From CAZDDI01 sp964504195 (GTDB lineage Bacteria; Chloroflexota; Anaerolineae; B4-G1; SLSP01), in NCBI GenBank assembly GCA_964504195.1, contig CAZDDI010000015.1, positions 5,903 to 69,902 on the forward strand: a DNA stretch of 64,000 nt, given 5' to 3'. The first letter of the stretch is position 1. The number at the start of each line of letters is the position of its first letter. Both the position numbers and the translations under genes were made by a program. Of this stretch, positions 32,944-42,000 are shown one piece after another. The notes under the pieces were generated by a model that did not search any database, had not been told where the DNA came from, and saw nothing but the letters and a program-made list of their open reading frames with translations.

Positions 32944-34656
32944 TCAGGCATCTTCCCAATCAAACAACAAATCCAACAACTCTTCCAGCAATTCTTCCAG
33001 CAGCGATTGTTCGCCGCTGGTTTGCGCCACATGCACTTCTTCTAGCAGCGCGTTAAGCTGTTGTTGCTGTTCTAAGCTCAACGAACCGGAAGACAACAAC
33101 GCCTTACTGCGCTCAATCAGAGCCAACTGCTCCTCGGTCAACGCCACGATGGAAATCGTCGTCCATCGCTTAGCGGCTAAAATTTCCATCTCACTCATGC
33201 GCGTCGCCGAAGCCTCTACCGTGATTTTCTCCTGTTTCTTGGACTTGCGATCCTGCGCTGTCACCTGGAGAATGCCATTGATGTCCATATCAAACTGCAC
33301 TGTCACCGAAGCCAGCTCTCCGGGGCGCTCCGGCTCTAAATCGTTGATGAGAAATTCACCCAGCGACGTATTCTCGCTGGCAATCGGACTCTCACCCTGA
33401 TACACTTCGATTTTAATGGTAGTTTGGGTAGGATATACGGTGTGGAACACCTCCGACTTAGAAACCGGCACCGTGGAGTTGCGGCGAATCAATACCTGGA
33501 AACGATCCGTCACCAGCCGGCCCATCCGCACATCCGCGACGGCAATACCTAGCGAGTGTGGGGTTACATCTACCAAAATCGCATCAATCGGCTCGCCAGC
33601 AATGATGGCAGCCTGCACACCCGCACCCAACGCCACCGCTTCCTCCGGGTTGATCGTCATCTGCGGTTCGAGACCCACATAATCCGCCACCAGTTCCCAG
33701 ACCGCCGGGATGCGCGTGGAGCCACCCACCAACAACACCTGGCTCAAATCTTGCGCTTGCACCTGCGCATCTTCCAGCACGCGATCTATCGATTCCAGCG
33801 TTTGCTGCAACAAATCATCAATCGCCTCTTCAAACTCGTGACGGCTCACTTCATAATTCAAGTGCAACGGCACACCGCGCTTTTCGGCAATGAATTCCTC
33901 TTTGACCCAGGTGAAGGGCTGCGCAGAAAGCGTCATCTTCGCCAACTCGGCAGCGCGTTGGAGCCGCGCCCACGCCCGGCGCTCCTGTTGCAGATCAATC
34001 CCATGCTCTTCTTTAAACCGCTCCGCCAATAGCACGGCCAACCGCTCGTCGAAGTCGTCGCCGCCCAAGAGCGTATTGCCATGGCTAGCGCGCACTTCAA
34101 CCACGCCGCCCGTCATCTCCACCAGCGATACATCGAACGTGCCGCCGCCCAGGTCATAGACCAGCGCGAGCTGATCGTCTACCATATTCAAGCCATATGC
34201 CAGCGCTGCTGCCGTCGGCTCGTTGATAATGCGGCGCACATTGAACCCGGCAATTTCGCCCGCGTCGCGCGTTGCCTGGCGCGCAGCATCGGAGAAATAC
34301 GCCGGCACGGTGATGACGGCATCCATCACCGGCTCACCCAGCTGCTGCTCGGCCACTTCCTTGAGCTGCCGCAAGATGAACGCGGAGAGCTCCGGCGGCG
34401 TGAACTCGCGCTCAGCCAGTGTCACACGTGTCGCCGTGCCCATCTGCCGCTTGATCGAGCGGACGGTATTCTCCGGGCTAAAGACATACTGGTTGCGCGC
34501 GGGCGTGCCCACGAGCCATTGCCCATCCGGCGAATACCCCACCACCGAGGGGATGATGCGCTCAGTGCCGTGCGGTAACATCACCGGCATCCCATCCCGT
34601 ACAATGGCGACACCCGAATTGGTCGTACCTAGGTCAATCCCTACAATCTTGCTCAT
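32944..34656 (-). CDS. dnaK: Hsp70 chaperone DnaK, short-lid form
   Basis: 570 residues, against about 610-640 for typical DnaK. The nucleotide-binding domain is standard: GIDLGTTNSGVAIV, VITVPAYFSDAARQAT, YDLGGGTFDVSLVEM and LLVGGSTRIPAV. The substrate-binding beta domain (VTPHSLGIAV...FDMDINGILQVTAQD) is present. After it the alpha lid is short and Leu/Glu-rich, ending LLEELLDLLFDWEDA, unlike the canonical lid and tail. It is the last gene of a four-gene operon with the J-like and GrpE-like genes, overlapping grpE by ATGA. It is likely a specialised Hsp70 rather than the main housekeeping one. Confidence 0.92.
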   Translation of the reverse strand: MSKIVGIDLGTTNSGVAIVRDGMPVMLPHGTERIIPSVVGYSPDGQWLVGTPARNQYVFSPENTVRSIKRQMGTATRVTLAEREFTPPELSAFILRQLKEVAEQQLGEPVMDAVITVPAYFSDAARQATRDAGEIAGFNVRRIINEPTAAALAYGLNMVDDQLALVYDLGGGTFDVSLVEMTGGVVEVRASHGNTLLGGDDFDERLAVLLAERFKEEHGIDLQQERRAWARLQRAAELAKMTLSAQPFTWVKEEFIAEKRGVPLHLNYEVSRHEFEEAIDDLLQQTLESIDRVLEDAQVQAQDLSQVLLVGGSTRIPAVWELVADYVGLEPQMTINPEEAVALGAGVQAAIIAGEPIDAILVDVTPHSLGIAVADVRMGRLVTDRFQVLIRRNSTVPVSKSEVFHTVYPTQTTIKIEVYQGESPIASENTSLGEFLINDLEPERPGELASVTVQFDMDINGILQVTAQDRKSKKQEKITVEASATRMSEMEILAAKRWTTISIVALTEEQLALIERSKALLSSGSLSLEQQQQLNALLEEVHVAQTSGEQSLLEELLEELLDLLFDWEDA

Positions 34657-35312
34657 GCTATTTCCTTCTGCATAGTTGGATTAGAAACTGTTGGCTGCGG
34701 CACAGGCGCGGGACGATGGACCACTACTTCAGCATACCGCAACACAGCTTGCTCCGTGCGATAACCGCGCCGCTCTTCAGCAACGACCGTACCAGAAGGG
34801 TAGTTGCCCGTCACCGTAGTAGCCACCGCAACATGCTGGTGTGGATCGAAGGGACGCCCGACGGCAGGGATAGGCGTGACGCCATGCGCCGCCAGCACGC
34901 CTAGCAGCCGCTCGCGCACCAGCAGGATGCCCTGCAACCAGCCCACCAGCGCCGCGCCATCTGGCCCAGTGAGCAGCGGCGTGAGCGATTGTTTGGCGCT
35001 ACGAAGCGCGTGATCCATTCCATCTAGCGCGGGCAACAGAGAGAGGAGCCATTCCCGCTCCGCTGCGCCCACCCGCTCCGCTACGAGCTGCTCTATAGCG
35101 CCGTCGCGTTCCGCCTGTTGCGTTTCCCAGGCCGCCAGCAATCGCTCCCAGCGGGCGGACTGCTCCTCCGCCAGCGTGTTGGCTTTGAACTGCGTTTTGC
35201 CCAGCTTCCGCAGCTCTTGCTCGATGCCGTTGCCTTGCTCAACGGGTACCTCTTTTTGTAACCGCGAGAGCAGCTCTGCCAATGTCGCCCACACCTGTCG
35301 CTTCTCGCTCAT
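34653..35312 (-). CDS. grpE: GrpE-like nucleotide exchange factor
   Basis: 219 residues. A long N-terminal helix with heptad pattern (LRKLGKTQFKANTLAEEQSARWERLL) precedes LLPALDGMDHALRSAKQ, the LxPxLDxxDRAL-like GrpE segment. The C-terminal beta wing follows, with GRPFDPHQHVAVATT matching the family's FDPxxHxAv signature. It exchanges ADP for ATP on DnaK. It overlaps the J-like gene upstream and dnaK downstream by ATGA on each side, so all three are translationally coupled. Confidence 0.85.
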   Translation of the reverse strand: MSEKRQVWATLAELLSRLQKEVPVEQGNGIEQELRKLGKTQFKANTLAEEQSARWERLLAAWETQQAERDGAIEQLVAERVGAAEREWLLSLLPALDGMDHALRSAKQSLTPLLTGPDGAALVGWLQGILLVRERLLGVLAAHGVTPIPAVGRPFDPHQHVAVATTVTGNYPSGTVVAEERRGYRTEQAVLRYAEVVVHRPAPVPQPTVSNPTMQKEIA

Positions 35313-35710
35313 GCTTTAATCGGGCGATAATCGGCTTTGAAATCTGTGCGCCCCAAATCGCCATGTTCTTTGAGCAACTGCGCCACATCCTGCGGGGAAA
35401 CGCCCAAAGCGAGCCGGGGCAGCCGTTTACGCGGCGTCCAGGCATAGGGAGGCTGGAACAGGAACAAGTCGGTCTCGCTTTTGGCGTCGGGCGCGCGCAG
35501 CTTCTCGTAAGCGGCGCGGATCAGCTTGAACGTGTCCGGTTGCTCTTCGGGGGGATGATCGCGCACCAGCGCAAAGTATGCCGACTTAATCTCGCGGGCG
35601 GTGGCGCTGCAGGTCAGCCCCAACACCGCATACGGATCTTGGCTATGAAAATTGGGGGCCGGGCCTTTGCGCTCAGGGCGTGGCGGCGTCTCAGAAACCG
35701 AAGTAGTCAT
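35309..35710 (-). CDS. J-domain-like protein with HPP in place of HPD
   Basis: 133 residues from the ATG at 35710. DPYAVLGLTCSATAREIKSA is a normal J-domain start, and FKLIRAAYEKLRAP its normal last helix. The loop between helices reads VRDHPPEEQPD where DnaJ proteins have HPD, so the Asp needed to stimulate DnaK ATPase is replaced by Pro. The next residues (EEQPD) are spaced differently too. No Gly-rich, zinc or C-terminal substrate domain follows; instead there is a 50-residue tail. It overlaps the TPR gene by 20 bases and grpE by ATGA. Domain recognition is fair; whether it still activates the neighbouring DnaK is unknown. Confidence 0.75.
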   Translation of the reverse strand: MTTSVSETPPRPERKGPAPNFHSQDPYAVLGLTCSATAREIKSAYFALVRDHPPEEQPDTFKLIRAAYEKLRAPDAKSETDLFLFQPPYAWTPRKRLPRLALGVSPQDVAQLLKEHGDLGRTDFKADYRPIKA

Positions 35711-37961
35711 CGTCGTAATACTCCTCATTCGAATGCCCAAAGGGGGGCGGGGCCGTAGCAATCTGGCGCAAGGCCTTGAACACATTCTCTAGCCCTATCT
35801 CGCCAGCAGTTTGTAGCATCATATCGAAAATAAAGGGCGGCGCAGTCAACAAAGACTCGAACATTTGGATATCGGCCAGCAGGGAGTCGTCTTTAGCGCG
35901 CCGCGCCAGCTTTTGCGCCTCCCGCAGATGTTTACGCGCCTGCGGGACCTGCTCCCTGCGTATCGCCAACATGGCGCACGCAATTTGTACCTGAACGGGA
36001 ACTTCGTGGTTAGCAAGCGCAACTTCGAGGTAGGGCTCAGCCAGTTCCCAGTCCGCCGTCACCAAGAACACATTGGCGATAGCGAGGTTGATGGGATGTC
36101 CCGGCAGCGCCAACTTTTTCGCGCGTTCCAAATAGAAAGCCGCTTGTTGGGGGAAGTCCTGATAAAAAGCCGTGCGTGCTTGAGCTACATAAAAATCAAT
36201 CAACGGTTCAGCCGTTGCCGATTCGATCTGTTCCGCATAAGCGGAAATATCATCAAACAGCTTTTCCAACCGCACAATGTTCATCACCAGATGGAAGGTA
36301 TCAACAGTGGCCTTGGAGTTGAAAACAGCCTGGGATAGATATTCGCGCGCTTGGGGCAAGTCCTTCATACGCACATAACAGCCGCCGATAAACGCCTGTG
36401 CGTCAGGATTGTCGGGATCATATTCCAATACCTTCTGGAAATGGCCCAGCGCATCTGTCGCGCGCCCCCAATCCAATGCCTGCTGGCCCGTTTCGAGGTA
36501 ATGCGCCACCAGCTCTTGGCGGGCTTCCGGATGCCGCGGGTCAATTTGCAAAACCCGCATCCAGTAATGCGGGGCCTGATTGAACATACCCCAGAAACGA
36601 ACTTCGGACTGGACTTCAGCCATCCGCATGAGCGCGGGGATATGGTTGTCATCCAGTTCCAGAATGCGTTGCAGCTCATTCTCGGCGGCCCAGAGCCGGC
36701 CATCGGACATCAGCCCATCCACCAACATCATGCGCGTTTCGAGATTGTTCGGTGCCCACTTGACCGCCATCTTATAGACATGGATGGCCTCTTCGTACTC
36801 GCCGCTCTTGACGTAAGCCTCGGCGGCGCGCCGCCACAGCCGCGCCACCTGCGCATCGTTGATAGCGTCGGGATGATCGTCGCGGCGCGGACGACGGCGG
36901 AGGGCCTCACGCCACATCTCTGCCGCCGTGATAAAGTTGCCGGTTTGCTCGTAAATCAACGCCAGGTTATACGCCAGGCGGAAGCTGCCACCGCTCAAGA
37001 CATTGGCTTCTTGCCACAACTGCTGCGCCTGTTGCCAATCCGCCTGTTGCGCTGCCGCGTAAGCCTGATGCTGCTTCAAATAATCCAACAACTCGCCCAA
37101 AGCTTTATCATCCGGTTTGTGCCGGCGCGCTTCTTGCGCCACAGCGATCGCATCACTGAAAGCGCCGGCTTGCGCATATTCTTCAGCCAACCGGTGGTGA
37201 AGTTCGCCCAGATTCTGCTCCAATGCGGTGCTTTTCCAGCCAGACGCAATAGCCTGCCCCCATTCCTGCCGGGCAGTCTCCCAATCTTCGGCTAATGCCG
37301 CAAGCACGCCCAAATAATAATGCGCTGCTCCATTCTCCGGCGGCCCGCCCCAGGCGGCTTGGGTAAACAAGGCACGCGCAGCGACCAGATCGCCTTCATC
37401 CAAAGCCGCCATCCCGCGCAAGAGCGCCGGCGCAGAAGCCGGCACGCGGAAAGGGCGGCGTTGAAACACGGTGAGGCTTTGGATACGGGCTTGCTCTGAT
37501 GGCGTAAGCATAGCCCAAGCCGGATCCTTGCTCGGATCATGGCCCTGTTCCAAGACCGCCACACATAACGGATACGCCGCACGCTGAGCAAATTCAGGGG
37601 ACAGCTCGCGTGCTTGTTGGTACGCCGGCACAGCTGCGTCGAGGTCGCCGGCACGTTGCGCGGCCAGCCCCAGATGATAGGGGAACCGAGGGTCTTGGGG
37701 AGCGTATTTCATCGCTGCTTGCAAATGCTCCCGCGCCTGTGCAAACTGTGGCGTTGGCGCAGCGAGCACCTGCAACGCGAGCCGGAAATGCGCCTCAGCC
37801 AGATCAACAAGAGGAACAGCATCGGGCGTTTGCCGGATAAGGCGTTCCCAGATCGCCAGCGCGCCGGTATAATCCTCACGCTTGAAAGTTTGCACAGCAT
37901 TGGCGCGCAAAGCTGCGGTGCTTTGCGCGCCACGGTTACGAGATTTGGAGCGTTTACTCAT
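35691..37961 (-). CDS. Large TPR protein heading the dnaK operon
   Basis: 756 residues made almost wholly of TPR-like helix pairs. Examples: YTGALAIWERLIRQTPDA near the N-terminus, GDLDAAVPAYQQARELSPEF at about 110, YEEAIHVYKMAVKWAPNNLE near the middle, and ATDALGHFQKVLEYDPDNPD. A basic start (MSKRSKSRNRG) and an acidic, aromatic end (NEEYYDDDYFGF) bracket it. No signal peptide or membrane segment. It is the first gene of TPR, J-like, grpE, dnaK; the J-like start lies inside its 3' end. TPR proteins often bind the C-terminus of Hsp70s, so it may act as co-chaperone or client adaptor, by inference. Confidence 0.85.
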   Translation of the reverse strand: MSKRSKSRNRGAQSTAALRANAVQTFKREDYTGALAIWERLIRQTPDAVPLVDLAEAHFRLALQVLAAPTPQFAQAREHLQAAMKYAPQDPRFPYHLGLAAQRAGDLDAAVPAYQQARELSPEFAQRAAYPLCVAVLEQGHDPSKDPAWAMLTPSEQARIQSLTVFQRRPFRVPASAPALLRGMAALDEGDLVAARALFTQAAWGGPPENGAAHYYLGVLAALAEDWETARQEWGQAIASGWKSTALEQNLGELHHRLAEEYAQAGAFSDAIAVAQEARRHKPDDKALGELLDYLKQHQAYAAAQQADWQQAQQLWQEANVLSGGSFRLAYNLALIYEQTGNFITAAEMWREALRRRPRRDDHPDAINDAQVARLWRRAAEAYVKSGEYEEAIHVYKMAVKWAPNNLETRMMLVDGLMSDGRLWAAENELQRILELDDNHIPALMRMAEVQSEVRFWGMFNQAPHYWMRVLQIDPRHPEARQELVAHYLETGQQALDWGRATDALGHFQKVLEYDPDNPDAQAFIGGCYVRMKDLPQAREYLSQAVFNSKATVDTFHLVMNIVRLEKLFDDISAYAEQIESATAEPLIDFYVAQARTAFYQDFPQQAAFYLERAKKLALPGHPINLAIANVFLVTADWELAEPYLEVALANHEVPVQVQIACAMLAIRREQVPQARKHLREAQKLARRAKDDSLLADIQMFESLLTAPPFIFDMMLQTAGEIGLENVFKALRQIATAPPPFGHSNEEYYDDDYFGF

Positions 37962-38011
37962 AGGTCACACTCAATCCTCAAGGTCAGATTTGGAGAGAAC
38001 CTGCCAATTTT

Positions 38012-38436
38012 GGCAATCGCGCAAAAGTCGCCCTGTCCAAGCCGTATTTTGAGCAACCTACAAGGTTAGTATTGCGGGATTGCCTTTAACGAGCGCAGAG
38101 GCCTTCGGCAGGCTCAGGCACCGGAAAAGCCCGGTGGCTGAGCCTGCCGAAGCCTCTCCCGGTGGCCCTCCGGCATTGCCTTTGATGGCAATCGCGCAAA
38201 AGTCGCCCTGTCCAAGCCGTATTTTGAGCAACCTACAAGGTTAGTATTGCGGGATTGCCTTTAACGAGCGCAGAGGCCTTCGGCAGGCTCAGGCACCGGA
38301 AAAGCCCGGTGGCTGAGCCTGCCGAAGCCTCTCCCGGTGGCCCTCCGGCATTGCCTTTGATGGCAATCGCGCAAAAGTCGCCCTCCAAGCTGTATTTTGA
38401 GCAACCTACAGGGTTAGTGTTGCGGAGCTGCCAATT
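38012..38436. repeat. 175-base tandem repeat, about 2.4 copies
   Basis: GGCAATCGCGCAAAAGTCGC starts at 38012, 38187 and 38362, an exact period of 175. The unit contains a GAGCAACCTACAAGGTTAG segment and inverted arms GCCTTCGGCAGGCTCAGGC / GGTGGCTGAGCCTGCCGAAG. The third copy is partial and slightly diverged. It fills most of the 564-base gap 37962-38525 upstream of the dnaK operon and surE. No gene or RNA could be supported in the gap. Confidence 0.9.
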
Positions 38437-38525
38437 TTGAGTTAATGCCATTGACCCGCACACCAAGTGCGCTAACCAATAGCAGCTAAAGTTAAATTAT
38501 ACACTATTTTTCTTAGAAATCCATG

Positions 38526-39335
38526 TCAAAACTCACCCTCATCCGCCAACATATCCGCGATGGCGCCAAAATCCATGCGCGAGGTCAGATCGAGCGAGAG
38601 CGGCGTGACGGAAATTTGTTGAGCCACCCGTACGGTCCATACATCGGAGCCGCGCTCAGTAGCGGCGGGGTCGGGCAGGTGCGTGTAACCGGGACGGCTA
38701 TCACCGTTGCTCCGGTCAGGCGGCAAAGGGATGAAGTAACGCTGCCGCGAGAGGAACGTGAGCTGCCAGGGTGTGTCCGGCGTAGCAGCCGCTGGTACGT
38801 TGATGTTGAGCGTATCCACATCGAAGGGCAACGCGCGCGCCAGCACCCGCTGCGCGAGTCGCCGCGTGAAAGCGATGGCGGCGGTGTAATCTAGTGCGTT
38901 GCTATCCGCTAGATGCGCGCTGATGGGCATTTCCAACGAGACGGCCAGCGCCGGGACGCCATGCGTGGCTGCCTCCAGCGCCGCGCCCACCGTGCCGGAG
39001 ACCGTGACCTCCGTGCTGAGATTCTCGCCGTTGTTGATACCCGCGATGACCAGGTCTGGGCGATAGCCCAGCTCCACCAGCGCGTGGATGACCACCTGTG
39101 CCGGTGCGCCATCTACGGCGTATGCCACAACCGTGCGCCCATTGAGCTGCCGGTCGGCGCGGTGGAGCGCGCCCGTCACCTCGCGCGGCATCGAGCGGCC
39201 CGCGCCCGACCATTGGCGATCCGGCGCGACCACGACTACCTCGCCCAGCGGCAACGCCGCTTCCACAGCCGCCCACAGGCCGCGCGCTTCTATGCCATCA
39301 TCGTTAGTTATCAGAATCAAAGGGGTTGTGTTCAT
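38526..39335 (-). CDS. surE: 5'/3'-nucleotidase SurE
   Basis: 269 residues. The N-terminal ILITNDDGIEARGLWAAVEA carries the metal-binding Asp pair, SGAGRS the phosphate-binding Ser, and AGINNGENLSTEVTVSGTVG the second metal-site Asn and the family signature. These are metal-dependent phosphatases acting on nucleoside monophosphates, often linked to stationary-phase survival. The start at 39335 (MNTTPLILITNDDG) is preferred over an upstream in-frame ATG at 39347. It stands alone between two repeat regions, facing the DUF1232 gene divergently. Confidence 0.93.
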   Translation of the reverse strand: MNTTPLILITNDDGIEARGLWAAVEAALPLGEVVVVAPDRQWSGAGRSMPREVTGALHRADRQLNGRTVVAYAVDGAPAQVVIHALVELGYRPDLVIAGINNGENLSTEVTVSGTVGAALEAATHGVPALAVSLEMPISAHLADSNALDYTAAIAFTRRLAQRVLARALPFDVDTLNINVPAAATPDTPWQLTFLSRQRYFIPLPPDRSNGDSRPGYTHLPDPAATERGSDVWTVRVAQQISVTPLSLDLTSRMDFGAIADMLADEGEF

Positions 39336-39407
39336 ACCAGCAAGCATACCACGCTCTGCGCGCGCGACAAGCGCCGGTTGCGCGCTTGTCCGGTCAGACT
39401 ATAATAA

Positions 39408-39560
39408 GCGTGAAGGCGTGATGCGTAAAACGTGAAACGTGACCAAAAAATTCTTCATGTTTCACAAAACAGGTCTGTGATCTACTGAGGTTACAATCCC
39501 CATCGCCTTTTCGCCTTTTCACAATTCGCAATTTTCCATTCGCCATTCGCCATTTTCAAA
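39408..39560. repeat. Interspersed GCGTGAAACGTGAC / CGCCATTCGCC repeat cluster
   Basis: ATGCGTAAAACGTGAAACGTGACC (around 39421) and the later CATTCGCCATTCGCCATTTT are short repeats seen again at 22112-22175, 40075-40105, 51262-51335 and 57958-58003. They lie in the promoter region of the next gene, just before its ribosome-binding site. Confidence 0.6.
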
Positions 39561-39570
39561 GGAGGTTTAC

Positions 39571-39933
39571 ATGGAAGAACATACGCAATTGGATAAACCG
39601 GGCAACGGCAACCCGCTCAGCTGGCTCAAGGAACTGGTCAAGCAAGCACAGCTATCCTGGCGCTTGTTCATTGACCCGCGCGTGGCGTGGGGTTACAAAA
39701 TCATCCCGGTGATGGCCTTACTTTACTTACTTTCGCCCGTCGATTTGATCCCCGACATTGCTCTGGGGTTGGGGCAGTTAGATGACATAGCCATTCTCTT
39801 CATCGGCCTTAACCTGTTCCTAAATTTCTGCCCCACCGAACTGGTCGAAGAACATCAGCAGGCTATCCTTGGCACCCGGCAAGAAGTCTGGACGCCGCCC
39901 ACGCCCACTGTGATTGATGTCGAGCCAGAATAA
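39571..39933 (+). CDS. DUF1232 (YkvA-like) membrane protein
   Basis: 120 residues, start with AAAGGAGGTTTAC upstream. The DUF1232 core is the segment ALLYLLSPVDLIPDIALG followed by QLDDIAILFIGL, with two hydrophobic stretches around residues 50-65 and 80-95. The family is widespread; function is unknown. The C-terminus is hydrophilic. It is monocistronic, between surE (divergent) and the formiminotransferase gene; no functional link to either is evident. Confidence 0.85.
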   Translation: MEEHTQLDKPGNGNPLSWLKELVKQAQLSWRLFIDPRVAWGYKIIPVMALLYLLSPVDLIPDIALGLGQLDDIAILFIGLNLFLNFCPTELVEEHQQAILGTRQEVWTPPTPTVIDVEPE

Positions 39934-39956
39934 ACTTTAGGAAGAAAACCCCACCA

Positions 39957-40058
39957 GCGATTAAAAATCGCTAACTATCTATCCGAAAATTCCGCTGGTG
40001 GTTAAATGTAGCGCGAACTGTCAGTTCGCAACCACGCGGAGCAGACGCTTCGCGCTAC
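39957..40058. repeat. Two adjacent palindromes before ftcd
   Basis: CCACCAGCG (39957) is mirrored by CGCTGGTGG (about 39993-40001). GTAGCGCGAA at 40008-40017 is mirrored by TTCGCGCTAC at 40049-40058. They may end the DUF1232 transcript. A short CATTCGCCATT repeat follows. Confidence 0.6.
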
Positions 40059-40120
40059 GCTAGTTCTGATTTGCTATTCGCGCCATTCGCCATTCGCCAT
40101 TTTTTCACAGGAGGTATGTC

Positions 40121-41635
40121 TTGAAACCCTTAGTCGAATGTGTCCCCAACTTTAGTGAGGGCCGCCGCCCGGAGGTGGTGACTGCCATTGTGGATGCCAT
40201 GCGCGCGGTGCCGGAAGTACGCGTGCTGGATGTGGAATCCGACGCCGACCACAACCGCTCGGTAGTAACGCTGGTCGGGCCGGGCGTGGCCGTGCAAGAA
40301 GCCGCCTTCCAGGGCATCGCCAAAGCCGCCGGGCTGATTGATATGGATGTGCATCGGGGCGAGCATCCGCGCCTGGGCGCGACCGACGTGGTGCCGTTCG
40401 TCCCCATCAGCGGTGTGACGATGCAGGAGTGCATCGAACTCGCGCACGGCCTGGGGCAGCGCGTGGCTGAGGAGCTCAGCCTGCCCGTTTACTTCTACGA
40501 ATCCGCCGCGCAGCGCCCGGAGCGCACCAATCTGGAGGATGTCCGCCGCGGCGAGTACGAGCTGCTCAAGAAAGAGATCACGGTGAAGCCGGAGCGCGCA
40601 CCCGATTGCGGCCCGGCCACGCTGGGCAAAGCCGGCGCGGTCATCATCGGCGCGCGGCCCTACCTGGTGGCCTTCAACGCCTACCTGAACACAACCGATG
40701 TGGACATCGCCAACAAAATCGCCCGCGCCATGCGCAATTCCACCGGCGGCTTCCGGTTCGTCAAGGGCATGGGCGTGCTGGTCGCCGGGCAAGCGCAAGT
40801 CTCCATGAATCTGACTGATTTCACCCGCACGCCCATGTATCGTGTGCTGGAGGCCGTCAAACGCGAGGCGGCGCACTACGGGGTGACAGTCACGCACACC
40901 GAGCTGGTGGGCCTGGTGCCCGAAGCCGCGCTGGTGGATGCGGCGCAGTGGTACATGCAGCTTGATCTCTTCACCCCGGAGCAAATCATCGAGCGCAAGC
41001 TGGCCGGGCTGGATGAAGGCGCGCCGCAGGGCTTCCTGGAAGCAGTAGCGGCGAACTCGCCCGCGCCGGGCGGCGGCTCAGTGGCCGCGCTCGCCGGGGC
41101 ACTGGCGGCGGCCCTGGCGACGATGGTGGCGCGGCTCACGGTGGGCAAGCGCAAGTACGCCGCCGCCGAAGACGAGATGCGCGCGCTCATCCTCAAAGCC
41201 GAGCAGCTGCGCACCACGCTCACCGCGCGGATTGATGAGGATGCCGACGCCTTCAACGCGGTGATGGCAGCCTTCAAACTACCGAAGGAGACGGAAGAAG
41301 AGCAGGCCGCCCGCAATGCCGCGATCCAGGCGGCGACGATTCGCGCTGCCGAGACGCCGCTCGCCACTGCACAGGATTGTCTGGCGGCAATGGAGCTGGT
41401 GTTAGCAGTGGCGCTCAAGGGCAACCTCAACGCCGTCAGCGATGCGGCCACCGCTGCGTGGATGAGCATGGCGGGCATCCAGGGCGCGATGCTGAACGTG
41501 CGTATCAACGCCGTATCCATCGAGGATCAAACGCTCAAGCAGGGCTGGCTGGCGGAGCTCGCCCGCATCGAAGCCCGCGCCAACTCGCTGCTGGCGCAAA
41601 CGCAGGAAGCCGCCGTCAAACGCGGTGGGCTGTAA
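40121..41635 (+). CDS. Fused glutamate formiminotransferase / formimidoyltetrahydrofolate cyclodeaminase
   Basis: 504 residues. Residues 1 to about 300 are formiminotransferase: ECVPNFSEGRR at the start and DMDVHRGEHPRLGATDVVPF with the catalytic His. About 310-504 is cyclodeaminase: FLEAVAANSPAPGGGSVAAL and the helical body that follows. Together they move the formimino group from formiminoglutamate (histidine breakdown) to tetrahydrofolate and close it to methenyl-THF. The start is a TTG: AGGAGG at 40109-40114 is six bases before it and the only nearby ATG (40116) is out of frame. No other histidine-degradation gene is in the window. Confidence 0.93.
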   Translation: MKPLVECVPNFSEGRRPEVVTAIVDAMRAVPEVRVLDVESDADHNRSVVTLVGPGVAVQEAAFQGIAKAAGLIDMDVHRGEHPRLGATDVVPFVPISGVTMQECIELAHGLGQRVAEELSLPVYFYESAAQRPERTNLEDVRRGEYELLKKEITVKPERAPDCGPATLGKAGAVIIGARPYLVAFNAYLNTTDVDIANKIARAMRNSTGGFRFVKGMGVLVAGQAQVSMNLTDFTRTPMYRVLEAVKREAAHYGVTVTHTELVGLVPEAALVDAAQWYMQLDLFTPEQIIERKLAGLDEGAPQGFLEAVAANSPAPGGGSVAALAGALAAALATMVARLTVGKRKYAAAEDEMRALILKAEQLRTTLTARIDEDADAFNAVMAAFKLPKETEEEQAARNAAIQAATIRAAETPLATAQDCLAAMELVLAVALKGNLNAVSDAATAAWMSMAGIQGAMLNVRINAVSIEDQTLKQGWLAELARIEARANSLLAQTQEAAVKRGGL

Positions 41636-41639
41636 CCGG

Positions 41640-41998
41640 GCTGCTCTACGCAACACACAGGCTAAAAGCACACTCCATAGCGCGAACTTCAGTATGCAGC
41701 AACAGACGCGACTTAGAATCTATCCGAAAATTCGCAAAGGCAGTGGTTGAGCCTGTCGAAACCGGCGCCGGGTTTCGGCAGGCTCAGCCACCGGGTCTCG
41801 GCAGGCTCAGGCTTCGGAAGGCTCAGCCACCGGGCTGCTCCGGTGCCTGAGCCTGTCGAAGGCCTCTGCGTGCATCAAAGGCCGTACCGCAAACCTAACC
41901 CTGTAGGATGCTCAAAACACGCATATTGCCGGCTTTGACAGGGTAACTTTTGCGCTATTGCGTTTTTTGAGATACATCGAACTTCAAAGAAGGGGGGA
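41640..41998. repeat. Interspersed repeat cluster before the SPFH gene
   Basis: Repeated arms GAGCCTGTCGAAACC / GGTTTCGGCAGGCTCAGCC / GGCAGGCTCAGGCTTCGG occur between 41745 and 41870, followed by CCTAACCCTGTAGGATGCTC near 41895, a diverged and inverted match to the 175-base tandem repeat at 38012. CTATCCGAAAATTCG (41717) recurs at 39980 and 47463. The 365-base gap 41636-42000 contains nothing else I can support. Confidence 0.7.
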
Positions 41999-42000
41999 CT

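Noticed and set aside
38012..38436. CRISPR array (regular repeats of 175 bases)
   Set aside because: The whole 175-base unit is repeated; there are no short repeats with unique spacers, and no cas genes nearby.
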